A stretch of 6,251 bases of DNA from Spirochaetales bacterium (GCA_013043995.1 JABEVL010000314.1:1-6251); one strand, 5' to 3'; shown: positions 1 through 5,955, numbered from the stretch's first letter. Translations and numbers: made by a program. The notes: generated by a model not told the origin, from the sequence alone.

Positions 1-144
1 GCCTACGTCTTCAGCCACCCGGGTTCGACCTACTGGGCTCTGGGACGGATCGACCAGGAGCAGCTGGCCGACTGGGCCGAGAGGCAACACCTGAGCCTTA
101 CCGACGCCCAAAGGCGCCTGGCCCCGGTGCTGGAAGATAACTGA
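1..144 (+). CDS. metH: MetH C-terminal fragment (cobalamin-dependent methionine synthase), 5' part outside window
   Basis: The first 47 codons in frame 1 end at a TGA and read as the extreme C-terminus of the cytoplasmic B12-dependent methionine synthase. This enzyme moves a methyl group from methyltetrahydrofolate to homocysteine. The visible piece belongs to the AdoMet-binding reactivation domain. Its FSHPGSTYWALGRI stretch (residues 4-17 of the fragment) matches, from memory, the E. coli segment FSHPDSKYYAVAQI. Tyr11 lines up with E. coli Tyr1189, an AdoMet-contact residue. The tail (LADWAERQHLSL, then RRLAP) follows the E. coli ending (VEDYARRKGMSV, then RWLAP). The length after the SHP motif is about that of a complete C-terminus, so the gene ends naturally here. 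The upstream catalytic, folate and cobalamin domains are outside the window, so their integrity cannot be judged. The gene converges on the DUF1697 gene. Confidence 0.87.
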   Translation, partial: AYVFSHPGSTYWALGRIDQEQLADWAERQHLSLTDAQRRLAPVLEDN

Positions 145-173
145 GGCGAGAGTTTTGCCGCGCCCCAAAGGGA

Positions 174-203
174 ACCCTTAAGCCTTCAAGAAGGCCTGAG
201 GGT
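174..203. terminator. Hairpin between convergent metH and DUF1697 genes, possible bidirectional terminator
   Basis: The arm at 174-180 (ACCCTTA) pairs with 197-203 (TGAGGGT), and GCCTT (182-186) pairs with AAGGC (191-195) around a CAAG loop. One A/C mismatch (181/196) separates the two helices. As RNA the fold has one mismatch and one G-U pair on either strand, so it would form in transcripts from both directions. It starts 30 nt after the metH stop and lies 32 nt beyond the DUF1697 stop. Neither side has a strong T-run, so termination is inferred from position and stem strength and may be weak or Rho-assisted. The rest of 145..234 shows no gene. Confidence 0.45.
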
Positions 204-234
204 CCGAGGGCAGTCGGTGAAAATCAAGGTGCGG

Positions 235-789
235 CTACTGGAGCATCTTTTCAAGGGTGTTCAGGTTGCGGGTGGTGGTCTGGGACCTGAAAACAGCCTT
301 GGCCAGAAGTTTGCCCAAGGGACTGTCGAGAGTGAGCCCCTTGGGAACCTCCCAGTAAACAGCGTGGTTCCCGCCCGCGAACTTTTCTACCTCGGACACC
401 ACCTTCTGCGCCTGGCTCAAAAGCTCGGTTTGGACCTCGGGCGTCGCCGTCAGGACAGCGTAGCGGTGAACGTCGGGCCGGGCTTCGCCAAAGGGCCAGT
501 TCGCCACGAGACCTTTCAAGTCCTCAAGCGGGAAGCCCAGCACGTGAGCTTCGTAGGCAAATCGCCGCGAAAGGGACTCCTCGCAACGGGCTAAAAGGCC
601 CGAGTCGGCTCCGGCTGTGGTCACGACGGCGTTGCCCGTTGCCAGGTAGACCTCGACCCCTGTCAGCCCCAGGCCCTCAAGCGTTTCTTTCAGTTCTGAA
701 CGGGAAATTTTGACGCCACCGACGTTGATACCCCGCAAAAAGAGGGCCCAGCGGTTCATTCCGGTCGGTACTTCTGAAACGTTCGGCAT
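235..789 (-). CDS. DUF1697 domain-containing protein
   Basis: This 184-residue protein has the hallmarks of the DUF1697 family. They are an N-terminal LFLRGINVGG motif (residues 16-25), a central VEVYLATGNAVV segment (45-56), and a C-terminal TTRNLNTLEKML signature (172-183). The family has a small alpha/beta fold and no established biochemical role, so none is assigned. No signal peptide or membrane segment is visible, so it is probably cytoplasmic. Length is usual for the family. Most homologues begin near the second methionine (M11, at 759). The ATG at 789 is preferred because AAGGAGG lies 4 nt upstream of it, while M11 has no comparable site. The protein may therefore carry a ten-residue extension (MPNVSEVPTG). 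It sits 28 bp downstream of the metallopeptidase gene on the same strand, which suggests cotranscription, but I see no functional link. Confidence 0.85.
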   Translation of the reverse strand: MPNVSEVPTGMNRWALFLRGINVGGVKISRSELKETLEGLGLTGVEVYLATGNAVVTTAGADSGLLARCEESLSRRFAYEAHVLGFPLEDLKGLVANWPFGEARPDVHRYAVLTATPEVQTELLSQAQKVVSEVEKFAGGNHAVYWEVPKGLTLDSPLGKLLAKAVFRSQTTTRNLNTLEKMLQ

Positions 790-793
790 CTTT

Positions 794-800
794 CCTCCTT
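794..800 (-). promoter_or_regulatory. Ribosome binding site deciding the start of the DUF1697 gene
   Basis: On the - strand AAGGAGG is followed by AAAG and then the ATG at 789. This is a full-strength Shine-Dalgarno sequence at a short 4-nt spacing. It favours the 184-residue form over an internal start at 759. It lies in the 28-bp gap after the metallopeptidase stop, which fits translation from a shared mRNA. Confidence 0.7.
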
Positions 801-817
801 AAACTCTGAGGCAATCT

Positions 818-3598
818 TCAGCGCAATTCTGCGGGAATGAGCGAATCGTAGTACGAGGCCACGTTGAATCCCAGGTAGAGCTGGGGATTCAAAAAGCCTC
901 CTGTGCCGGGCTGGCATTGGGCGGCAACCCCCGCGTAAAACGGAAAACTCAGGCGGCCTATCTGAAAGGCCGTATCAAACTCTGTCCCGTAGGAGAATCC
1001 CTGGTCACCGACGGGGGGGGAGCCCCAGTCGCCTTGAACGCCTGCACTAGCCCAAACTCCCAACCCCTGCCTCAGGATTCCTAAACCCGCGACGTTGACG
1101 TCGGCCACTCCTGCGGGCCAGAGAAGGTCGAGTTTTAAGTCACTTCTCCAGTTGGAGTTCAGACCGCTCGTGTTCAGGGGCAGGGGTTGGTAGGTGGGGG
1201 TCGAAAGAACTAGGCTGTGCGTGGTGTCGACGGTTCCATGGACGAGGGTCTTGAGAACGACCGGACCCAGGGGCAGCGAGCCGCCAAGGATGCCGTCAAA
1301 GTCTTCACGGGGCTGGGTCTGATCCCAAAGGGCCGGGGTGTAGTTCGCCCCCGCGAAGGCCTCAAGCCCCCAGTTGCCGAAAAATTGCGCCGGAGCCTCG
1401 ACCTCGTTTTCGCTCCAAACCCAGGTTGTTCCCAGCTCTCCCATCAGCTTCATCCCCGGAAAGGGAGCCCCTGTGGCAAGAAAATTGCGGCTCCACACCA
1501 GGGCCCCCGCTGTTGTTAAACGGTTGAAAGCCTGGGGAGTGTCCCATTCTCCCCAGGGAACCTGGGCTACAAAGGCCGCCGTTTGATTCAACACGCTGTC
1601 AACGGCCGGTGTCACAACCTGCTGGTCAAGCGTGAAACTCCCCTGCCAGCCTTCGGCGCGCCAGGAGTAGTTCCCTAACCCGGCCCAAAGGTTGAGTCCT
1701 GAAAAGTACTCGGCCTGAAGGTTCCAGGTTTGAGTCTCCAGCAACGAGGTCCCTGAAAACCCCCAGCCTAAGCCAAAATCTGACTGGACGGAACTTGAGG
1801 CGAGCTGAACGGCCGGAAACGAATCCGTAAACTCGGGCACGTCCAGAAAGGGCCTGGAGTTTTCCAGGGGCGGGGCGGCGGACGCACGGACCGGCATGGA
1901 GACTTGGGGCGGCCAGGGCAACAGGACGGCTGGCCCAACATCGGGGTACTCTTTCACGGCCAAACCCCTGGGCGTCTGTGTTTGGTAAATGACCCGTCCT
2001 TGAGCGAAGAGCCCGCTGGCGTTCCCCACAGGATCACGCGGAAGAACCTGCAGGGTTTTTTGGGCAAGATCGATCAGTTCCAGATCCAGCCGCCCGTCCT
2101 TGTCCGTAGAAAAGGTGACCCGGCTGTTGTCGACCCAACGCGGAAAGTAAACCGCAGCACCCGGATTAAAGCGCTGAAGCACCCGGCCGTTCGTGTCTAG
2201 GATGGTCAGAACCTGGAGGCCTTCGGCATTTTCGGTCAGGGCCAATTTTTTTCCGTCGGGTGAAACCTCCAACATCTGTAAAAGGTGCCCTGGACGGCTA
2301 AAAATCGGTTCGAAATGGCCCTCAAGGTCACCCTTCACAAGGCGCTGTTCTGTCCCAATACGCTGAAAGGCGTACCAGGTTTTTGCGTCGGGAGCAAGTC
2401 GGGGGTCGTAGAATCCTGTGGACTGGGTTAAACGCCTGTTCTGCCCATTTTTCCAGAGCCAAAGTTCAAATTTGGCCGTGTCTGCCTCGGGTTCAGAGCT
2501 CTGGTTGGTGGTGAACACCGCCGAGTAGATCACGCTCTTTCCGTCGCGGCTGACTCCGAAGGAATAGGGGTCCGAAAGGACGACGGGAAAAAGCAGTTCT
2601 GGCCGGGGTGAATTGGGAAGATCTTGACCCTCAAGGTAGACGCCGGGTCGGCGGTCGACGGGTTGAGCCCAGCCGATCCAGCCTCGCTGGGTCTTGTAGG
2701 GCAGGTACCAGTCGCCGTTTCCCTCGGGGCTGAGGGTTCGGCCCGGCTTGAACTGCGCGTCCTTTTTAAAGTCTTTTTCGGCGTAGTCCTGGGCTCCGTC
2801 AAAAAAATCCTGTGGGGTTTTCCCTGTGAAGCGGGCAAGGCTGCGGTTGTACCCCCAAAAAAAAGCCAGAGGGTCTTCAACGTCGTTCTGGTAGATAGTG
2901 TTGAAAGCCCCTTCGCCCCAAACGTGGCGCAGGTAGTTGACCATGATAAACCCTGAAACGTAGATCCGGTCCCCAAAGGGGGGGGCATAGGAACCGTAGC
3001 CGGCCTGGTCGTAGCTCCACATTTTGTGTTCCAAAATAGGTGCCTTGTACTCCATCTCAAAAAAGGGGTTCCTTGCTCGCCCTCCCGAGGCAAACATGCC
3101 CTCGGTATTCGTCGTGATGCCCTCAACGGCCCAACCGGGGAGGTACCAGAGGTTCATCTGGGCGGCATCGGGGCCAAAAAGCCAGTCGAGACTTCCGGCC
3201 CCGTAGGGTTGTGTCAGATGAACGTAGTGCGTGAACTCGTGCACCAGAAGGTTCCGCAGGTAGTCCTGAGAGTAGGCAGAGATGAGGGTAAAGGTCGGAG
3301 GCGCGATAAACAGGTTCAGCCTTTTGGGGCCGAATGCAAAAAATCCGTTCGCTTCGTCGCTCGTGCTGCGGATGACGGCCTCGACGTGACGAGGCCTCCA
3401 ACCCAGGTATCCCGTGACGTCCTTGTAAACGTCTTCGGCAAACGAGGAAAGGTGACGGGCTACGGCTAGGTCCTGGGGCTGAAAAACAAAGGTGAAGTGT
3501 TGGGTTGAAATTTCAAGCCACTTCGGGTTTTCACCGAACGCGGGACAGCTCAACGCTGCCCACAAACCTAGGATCAGGCTGAACCTTGGAAGTTTCAT
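818..3598 (-). CDS. Secreted MA-type zinc metallopeptidase with TolB/PD40-like propeller and probable C-terminal outer-membrane beta-barrel
   Basis: This 926-residue protein begins with a signal peptide (KLPR, hydrophobic FSLILGLWAALS, probable cleavage after AFG at 20-22). A Cys at 18 gives a poor lipobox, so signal peptidase I is more likely. Residues about 28-280 form a gluzincin-like domain: HEFTH at 120-124 supplies two His ligands and the catalytic Glu, and Glu159 in PGWAVEG (154-160) is the likely third ligand, as in the peptidase MA family. Residues about 290-550 carry propeller-like repeats (VSRDGKSVIYSA at 349-360, VSPDGKKLALTE at 445-456, STDKDGRLDLELIDL at 497-511). A Pro-rich linker (about 553-590) leads to about 330 residues of alternating aromatic/Gly-rich strands, suggesting a barrel. 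It ends in PAELR, not the classical terminal Phe/Tyr. AGGA lies 7 nt before the ATG. Substrate is unknown. Domain order is read from motifs; barrel insertion is inferred. Confidence 0.78.
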   Translation of the reverse strand: MKLPRFSLILGLWAALSCPAFGENPKWLEISTQHFTFVFQPQDLAVARHLSSFAEDVYKDVTGYLGWRPRHVEAVIRSTSDEANGFFAFGPKRLNLFIAPPTFTLISAYSQDYLRNLLVHEFTHYVHLTQPYGAGSLDWLFGPDAAQMNLWYLPGWAVEGITTNTEGMFASGGRARNPFFEMEYKAPILEHKMWSYDQAGYGSYAPPFGDRIYVSGFIMVNYLRHVWGEGAFNTIYQNDVEDPLAFFWGYNRSLARFTGKTPQDFFDGAQDYAEKDFKKDAQFKPGRTLSPEGNGDWYLPYKTQRGWIGWAQPVDRRPGVYLEGQDLPNSPRPELLFPVVLSDPYSFGVSRDGKSVIYSAVFTTNQSSEPEADTAKFELWLWKNGQNRRLTQSTGFYDPRLAPDAKTWYAFQRIGTEQRLVKGDLEGHFEPIFSRPGHLLQMLEVSPDGKKLALTENAEGLQVLTILDTNGRVLQRFNPGAAVYFPRWVDNSRVTFSTDKDGRLDLELIDLAQKTLQVLPRDPVGNASGLFAQGRVIYQTQTPRGLAVKEYPDVGPAVLLPWPPQVSMPVRASAAPPLENSRPFLDVPEFTDSFPAVQLASSSVQSDFGLGWGFSGTSLLETQTWNLQAEYFSGLNLWAGLGNYSWRAEGWQGSFTLDQQVVTPAVDSVLNQTAAFVAQVPWGEWDTPQAFNRLTTAGALVWSRNFLATGAPFPGMKLMGELGTTWVWSENEVEAPAQFFGNWGLEAFAGANYTPALWDQTQPREDFDGILGGSLPLGPVVLKTLVHGTVDTTHSLVLSTPTYQPLPLNTSGLNSNWRSDLKLDLLWPAGVADVNVAGLGILRQGLGVWASAGVQGDWGSPPVGDQGFSYGTEFDTAFQIGRLSFPFYAGVAAQCQPGTGGFLNPQLYLGFNVASYYDSLIPAELR

Positions 3599-3624
3599 AA
3601 AACCATCCTGTCACGTCCATCTTT

Positions 3625-3716
3625 GCTCAAAGCGAGTGCGGAATCCTTCCCTCCCTGCGCCCTGGACGTCCTCCGAGCTTATTCAGAAATCCAGGCTCAA
3701 AGCAAGGGGCGCTTGC
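3625..3716. repeat. Nine-base direct repeat and small dyads upstream of the metallopeptidase gene
   Basis: GCTCAAAGC occurs twice, at 3625-3633 and 3695-3703, spaced 70 bp apart in the leader region of the 818..3598 gene. The first copy overlaps a dyad, CTTTG-CT-CAAAG (3621-3632). The second abuts GCAAG-GGGCG-CTTGC (3702-3716). These could be regulator sites or chance. The same gap (3599..3738) must hold the gene's promoter if the pyk terminator is efficient. The best - strand guess is TTGCTT with TAAGCT 18 bp later, which is too weak to list as a promoter. Confidence 0.25.
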
Positions 3717-3738
3717 CGAGGATAAAACCGCCGAGAAT

Positions 3739-3764
3739 AAAAAAAACCGCCCCGAAGGGCGGCT
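3739..3764 (-). terminator. Intrinsic terminator of pyk
   Basis: On the - strand a CCGCCC/GGGCGG stem (3757-3762 with 3747-3752) with a TTCG tetraloop is followed directly by eight Ts (3746 down to 3739). It lies about 33 nt beyond the pyk TAA. This is a classical Rho-independent terminator. It separates pyk from the metallopeptidase gene downstream on the same strand, implying independent transcription of the latter. Confidence 0.92.
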
Positions 3765-3795
3765 TGAGTCAGCGGTCTGTTTATCCGGTTCCCGA

Positions 3796-5223
3796 TTAAC
3801 AGTAACCGTCTTTGCGGCCTTTCAGGCTCAACTCGACGGTGTTGATTTCCAAAAAGTTGGAACCCTCAGGATGCCCAGGCGTACCCGCCAGGATCACCAC
3901 AAGGTCTGTTTTTCTCAGCGAGCCTTCTTTGACCAGGCTTTCCAGCGATTGAACGACCAGCTCGTTGTGGTTGGCCGGCAAGGGCAGGTATTCGGGGTAG
4001 ACCCCGTAGCTGAGCGCCAGCTGCCGGGCAACGTGGGGGTCGTGGGCCTTGGCGTAAACCGGTACATCCGCGCGGTAGGTTGCAATGATCCGGGCAGAAC
4101 GTCCCGACAAGGTGTCGCAGACCACGGCTTGAATCGGAAGGATTTGGATGGCGTTGATGGCCGCTTGCGAAAGGTAGTCCCGGATAGGATTATCCGTCGT
4201 GTAGGCCCCGTGGGTGCGGATCTTTTCCTTGACCTTTTCAATCTGCGTCGCGATCCGGCTCATCGTTTGCACGGCTTCGAGCGGGTATTTACCGTAAGCC
4301 GTCTCACCCGAGAGCATGATGGCGTCGGTACCGTCAAAAATGGCGTTGGCCACGTCCGAAACTTCGGCACGGGTGGGCCTGGGGTTTTCAATCATGGTGT
4401 GGAGCATCTGGGTCGCCGTGATGACGGGCTTGCCGTGCTCGATGCACTTGCGGATCATCATTTTCTGGTAAACGGGGACCTCTTCGGCGGGTACCTCGAT
4501 GCCGAGATCGCCGCGGGCCACCATGATGCCGTAGGCCACTTCCAAAATCTCGTCAATATTATTCACGCCTGACATGTTTTCGATCTTGGCGATGATTTTG
4601 GCTTTGGAACCGAACTGATCGAGAATCGATTGAACGTCCAAGACGTCCTGCTTGGAACGGACAAACGAGTGGGCTACAAAGTCCAGGTCGTTTTCAGCCG
4701 CAAATTTGATGTAGGCACGGTCCTTGTCGGTGATCGACGGCAAGGGAAGGTGCACCCCCGGCACGTTGATGGATTTGCGGTTCTTGATTTTTCCCGAATT
4801 TTCCACCTGGACGACGAGGTACTCATCGCCTTTTTTGTCGATGACCGTAAGTCCCGTCTCTCCGTCGTCGATCAGCACCTTCGCCCCGACGGGAACGTGA
4901 TGAACAAAGTGTTCGTAATTGGTCTGAAAGCCTACTCCAGGGGTCTTGCCCTTGGAAATGTAAATCTTGTCGCCTTCCTTGACCTCGATCGGTTCGTTGA
5001 TCTCTGCGGTACGCACTTCAGGACCCTTGGTGTCCAAAAGAAGGGCGATTTTATCTGATACGGCTCGAACGCTTTTGATGACTTTGAGCGTATCGTCCTC
5101 TTTTTGATGGGCCGTGTTGAGACGAACCACGTTCACACCTGCTTCGTACAGGGCGCGAATGTGGTCAACATCGCACATCAGGTCCGAGATCGTCGCGACA
5201 ATTTTTGTCTGCTTCTTGACCAT
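3796..5223 (-). CDS. pyk: Pyruvate kinase
   Basis: This cytoplasmic glycolytic enzyme transfers phosphate from phosphoenolpyruvate to ADP, giving pyruvate and ATP. The 475 residues match the usual length. Visible catalytic parts are RLNTAH (34-39), DTKGPEVRT (64-72), KIEN with catalytic Lys213 and metal ligand Glu215, MVARGDLG with metal ligand Asp239, ITATQM (268-273) and SGETAYGKYP (305-314). The B domain spans roughly 70-165. The C-terminal domain has a TLSGRSARIIATYR loop (371-384) where effectors bind in the family. NTAH replaces the common NFSH, so a Ser that helps bind potassium is Ala38. Glu69 of the TKGPE motif, linked to potassium dependence, is kept. The ATG at 5223 is chosen because GGAGG lies 9 nt upstream. 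A TTG at 5244 would precede that site and add seven residues. The gene is monocistronic by its own terminator and diverges from the tRNA-Thr operon. Confidence 0.96.
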   Translation of the reverse strand: MVKKQTKIVATISDLMCDVDHIRALYEAGVNVVRLNTAHQKEDDTLKVIKSVRAVSDKIALLLDTKGPEVRTAEINEPIEVKEGDKIYISKGKTPGVGFQTNYEHFVHHVPVGAKVLIDDGETGLTVIDKKGDEYLVVQVENSGKIKNRKSINVPGVHLPLPSITDKDRAYIKFAAENDLDFVAHSFVRSKQDVLDVQSILDQFGSKAKIIAKIENMSGVNNIDEILEVAYGIMVARGDLGIEVPAEEVPVYQKMMIRKCIEHGKPVITATQMLHTMIENPRPTRAEVSDVANAIFDGTDAIMLSGETAYGKYPLEAVQTMSRIATQIEKVKEKIRTHGAYTTDNPIRDYLSQAAINAIQILPIQAVVCDTLSGRSARIIATYRADVPVYAKAHDPHVARQLALSYGVYPEYLPLPANHNELVVQSLESLVKEGSLRKTDLVVILAGTPGHPEGSNFLEINTVELSLKGRKDGYC

Positions 5224-5232
5224 GGCAATTTT

Positions 5233-5237
5233 CCTCC
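5233..5237 (-). promoter_or_regulatory. pyk: Ribosome binding site deciding the pyk start
   Basis: GGAGG on the - strand lies 9 nt before the ATG at 5223. The in-frame TTG at 5244 is upstream of this site and has no such sequence before it, so the 475-residue start is preferred. It also matches where the family's N-terminal KIVATIS strand begins. Confidence 0.8.
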
Positions 5238-5253
5238 GGTTCAATTCAGGAGC

Positions 5254-5265
5254 ATCTTATAAGAT
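5254..5265 (-). promoter_or_regulatory. Putative pyk -10 element inside a perfect 12-bp palindrome
   Basis: ATCTTATAAGAT is a perfect inverted repeat. On the - strand it contains TATAAG (5261 down to 5256), a 5/6 match to the sigma70 -10 box. It would place the start about 26 nt before the pyk ATG, leaving room for GGAGG. No good -35 hexamer lies 16-18 bp upstream, which suggests either an activator-dependent promoter or a chance match. The palindrome could be an operator. Confidence 0.38.
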
Positions 5266-5308
5266 TCTTTGAACCTCGAAAAGAGGGGGGAGAGTTGATC
5301 TGTTTGGA

Positions 5309-5337
5309 TTGACAAGATTTTGGTTCGACATTACACT
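5309..5337 (+). promoter_or_regulatory. Sigma70-like promoter of the tRNA-Thr/rpmG/tRNA-Trp/secE/nusG operon
   Basis: A perfect TTGACA (5309-5314), a 17-bp spacer and TACACT (5332-5337, four of six consensus bases) lie upstream of tRNA-Thr. Transcription would start near 5344 and give a leader of about 40 nt to be removed when the tRNA 5' end is made. A second TTGACA at 5358-5363 has no fitting -10 box before the tRNA. Confidence 0.6.
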
Positions 5338-5384
5338 CTACCTCACGCTTTTTCGGCTTGACAGGCTGATGTTGGCAACTGAGT

Positions 5385-5456
5385 GCCCTCGTAGCTCAGT
5401 GGTAGAGCATTTCCATGGTAAGGAAAAGGTCATCGGTTCAAATCCGATCGAGGGCT
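5385..5456 (+). tRNA. tRNA-Thr (anticodon GGT)
   Basis: A full cloverleaf can be drawn. The acceptor is GCCCTCG (5385-5391) with CGAGGGC (5449-5455), and the D stem is GCTC/GAGC. The anticodon stem is TTTCC/GGAAA around loop ATGGTAA, with anticodon GGT at 5417-5419. The variable region is AGGTC, and the T arm is ATCGG-TTCAAAT-CCGAT. GGT reads the threonine codons ACC and ACU. The discriminator base is T5456 and the next bases are TCG, so CCA is not encoded and must be added after transcription. It is the first gene of the operon and lies 21 bp before rpmG. Confidence 0.96.
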
Positions 5457-5477
5457 TCGCGCATTTTGGAGTAGAAA

Positions 5478-5654
5478 ATGGCTAAAAAAAGCAAGGGTGG
5501 AGTAGAGTTGGTCGCGCTGGTCTGTTCCGAGACCGGTCTTCGTAACTACACAACCAAAAAGAATCGCCGGAACAATCCGGAAAAGTTGGAGCTCATGAAG
5601 TATTGTCCCAAGCTCCGCAAGCATACCCTTCATCGCGAAGGGAAGATCAAGTAG
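5478..5654 (+). CDS. rpmG: Ribosomal protein L33 (bL33)
   Basis: This 58-residue basic protein of the large ribosomal subunit carries the family core RNYTTKKNRRNNPEKLEL (residues 22-39) and the ending RKHTLHRE (47-54). Two forms of L33 are known: one with a four-cysteine zinc ribbon (two CxxC pairs) and one with none. Here each pair keeps only its first cysteine: C16-S-E-T19 and C43-P-K-L46. The zinc site therefore looks half lost. Sequence around the sites otherwise resembles the cysteine-containing form. GGAG (5468-5471) lies 6 nt before the ATG. The gene sits between tRNA-Thr and tRNA-Trp, so its message is freed or shortened when the tRNAs are cut out. Confidence 0.95.
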   Translation: MAKKSKGGVELVALVCSETGLRNYTTKKNRRNNPEKLELMKYCPKLRKHTLHREGKIK

Positions 5655-5664
5655 TCGCTAAAAT

Positions 5665-5737
5665 AGGTCAGTAGCTCCAATGGTAGAGCGGCGGTCTCCA
5701 AAACCGTTTGTTGGGGGTTCGAATCCCTCCTGACCTG
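5665..5737 (+). tRNA. tRNA-Trp (anticodon CCA)
   Basis: The cloverleaf has acceptor AGGTCAG (5665-5671) with CTGACCT (5730-5736) and D stem GCTC/GAGC. The anticodon stem is GCGGT/ACCGT around CTCCAAA, with anticodon CCA at 5698-5700. The T arm is GGGGG-TTCGAAT-CCCTC. The discriminator is G5737, as expected for tRNA-Trp in bacteria. No 3' CCA is encoded (next bases CTT). It lies 10 bp after the rpmG stop and 26 bp before secE, the conserved placement for this tRNA. A run of six Ts begins 2 nt after the 3' end. Confidence 0.97.
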
Positions 5738-5763
5738 CTTTTTTCTGACAAAAGGGAGTCTTT

Positions 5764-5943
5764 ATGAAAAAGCTCAAGATTTTTTTTGAGGAAATGACCA
5801 CCGAGCTTCGGCGGGTTGTTTGGCCGAGTCCTGATAAGGTGGCGGAAAATACCCGCATTGTGGCTGTCTCAACCATCGTGCTCGCTCTTTTTTTTGGATT
5901 TGTCGACTTCCTTCTCGTTTCTGGTGTCAATATTGTTTTTTAA
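5764..5943 (+). CDS. secE: Preprotein translocase subunit SecE
   Basis: SecE is the small clamp subunit of the SecYEG channel in the inner membrane, through which the exported protein at 818..3598 would pass. The 59-residue protein is the short, single-span type. An amphipathic N-terminal helix carries the family signature ELRRVVWPSPDKV (residues 14-26). One hydrophobic segment (about 32-55, IVAVSTIVLALFFGFVDFLL) follows. There are no extra N-terminal membrane spans as in E. coli. GGGAG (5754-5758) lies 5 nt before the ATG. The stop is 12 nt before the nusG start, so the two are translated from one message. Confidence 0.96.
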   Translation: MKKLKIFFEEMTTELRRVVWPSPDKVAENTRIVAVSTIVLALFFGFVDFLLVSGVNIVF

Positions 5944-5955
5944 GGTGGCTGGGTA

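Noticed and set aside
217..594. 125-codon open frame on the + strand
   Set aside because: It is antisense to the well-supported DUF1697 gene, has no family motif, and its composition is that of a complementary-strand shadow.
2530..3126. 198-codon open frame on the - strand inside the metallopeptidase gene
   Set aside because: It overlaps the metallopeptidase in another frame, is rich in Arg/Thr/Ser/Pro low-complexity sequence and has no ribosome site. It is noted only as the frame reached if the C8 tract loses one base.
818..3598. Lipoprotein reading of the signal peptide (Cys18)
   Set aside because: The residues before the Cys (A-L-S) fit a lipobox poorly. A signal peptidase I site (AFG) follows at once and suits a barrel protein better.
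3871..4572. 233-codon open frame on the + strand, antisense to pyk
   Set aside because: Long antisense frames are common opposite conserved codon-biased genes. There is no recognisable domain, and the pyk reading on the other strand is certain.
5358..5363. Second TTGACA as a tandem promoter for tRNA-Thr
   Set aside because: A -10 box at the right spacing would fall on GAGTGC at the tRNA 5' end, and transcription would begin inside the tRNA.
5430..5633. 67-codon open frame on the - strand over tRNA-Thr and rpmG
   Set aside because: It ends in antisense tRNA sequence and lies opposite a clear L33 gene.
5658..5930. 90-codon open frame on the - strand covering tRNA-Trp and part of secE
   Set aside because: Its GFEPPT-type stretch is the known false peptide made by translating the antisense of a tRNA T arm.
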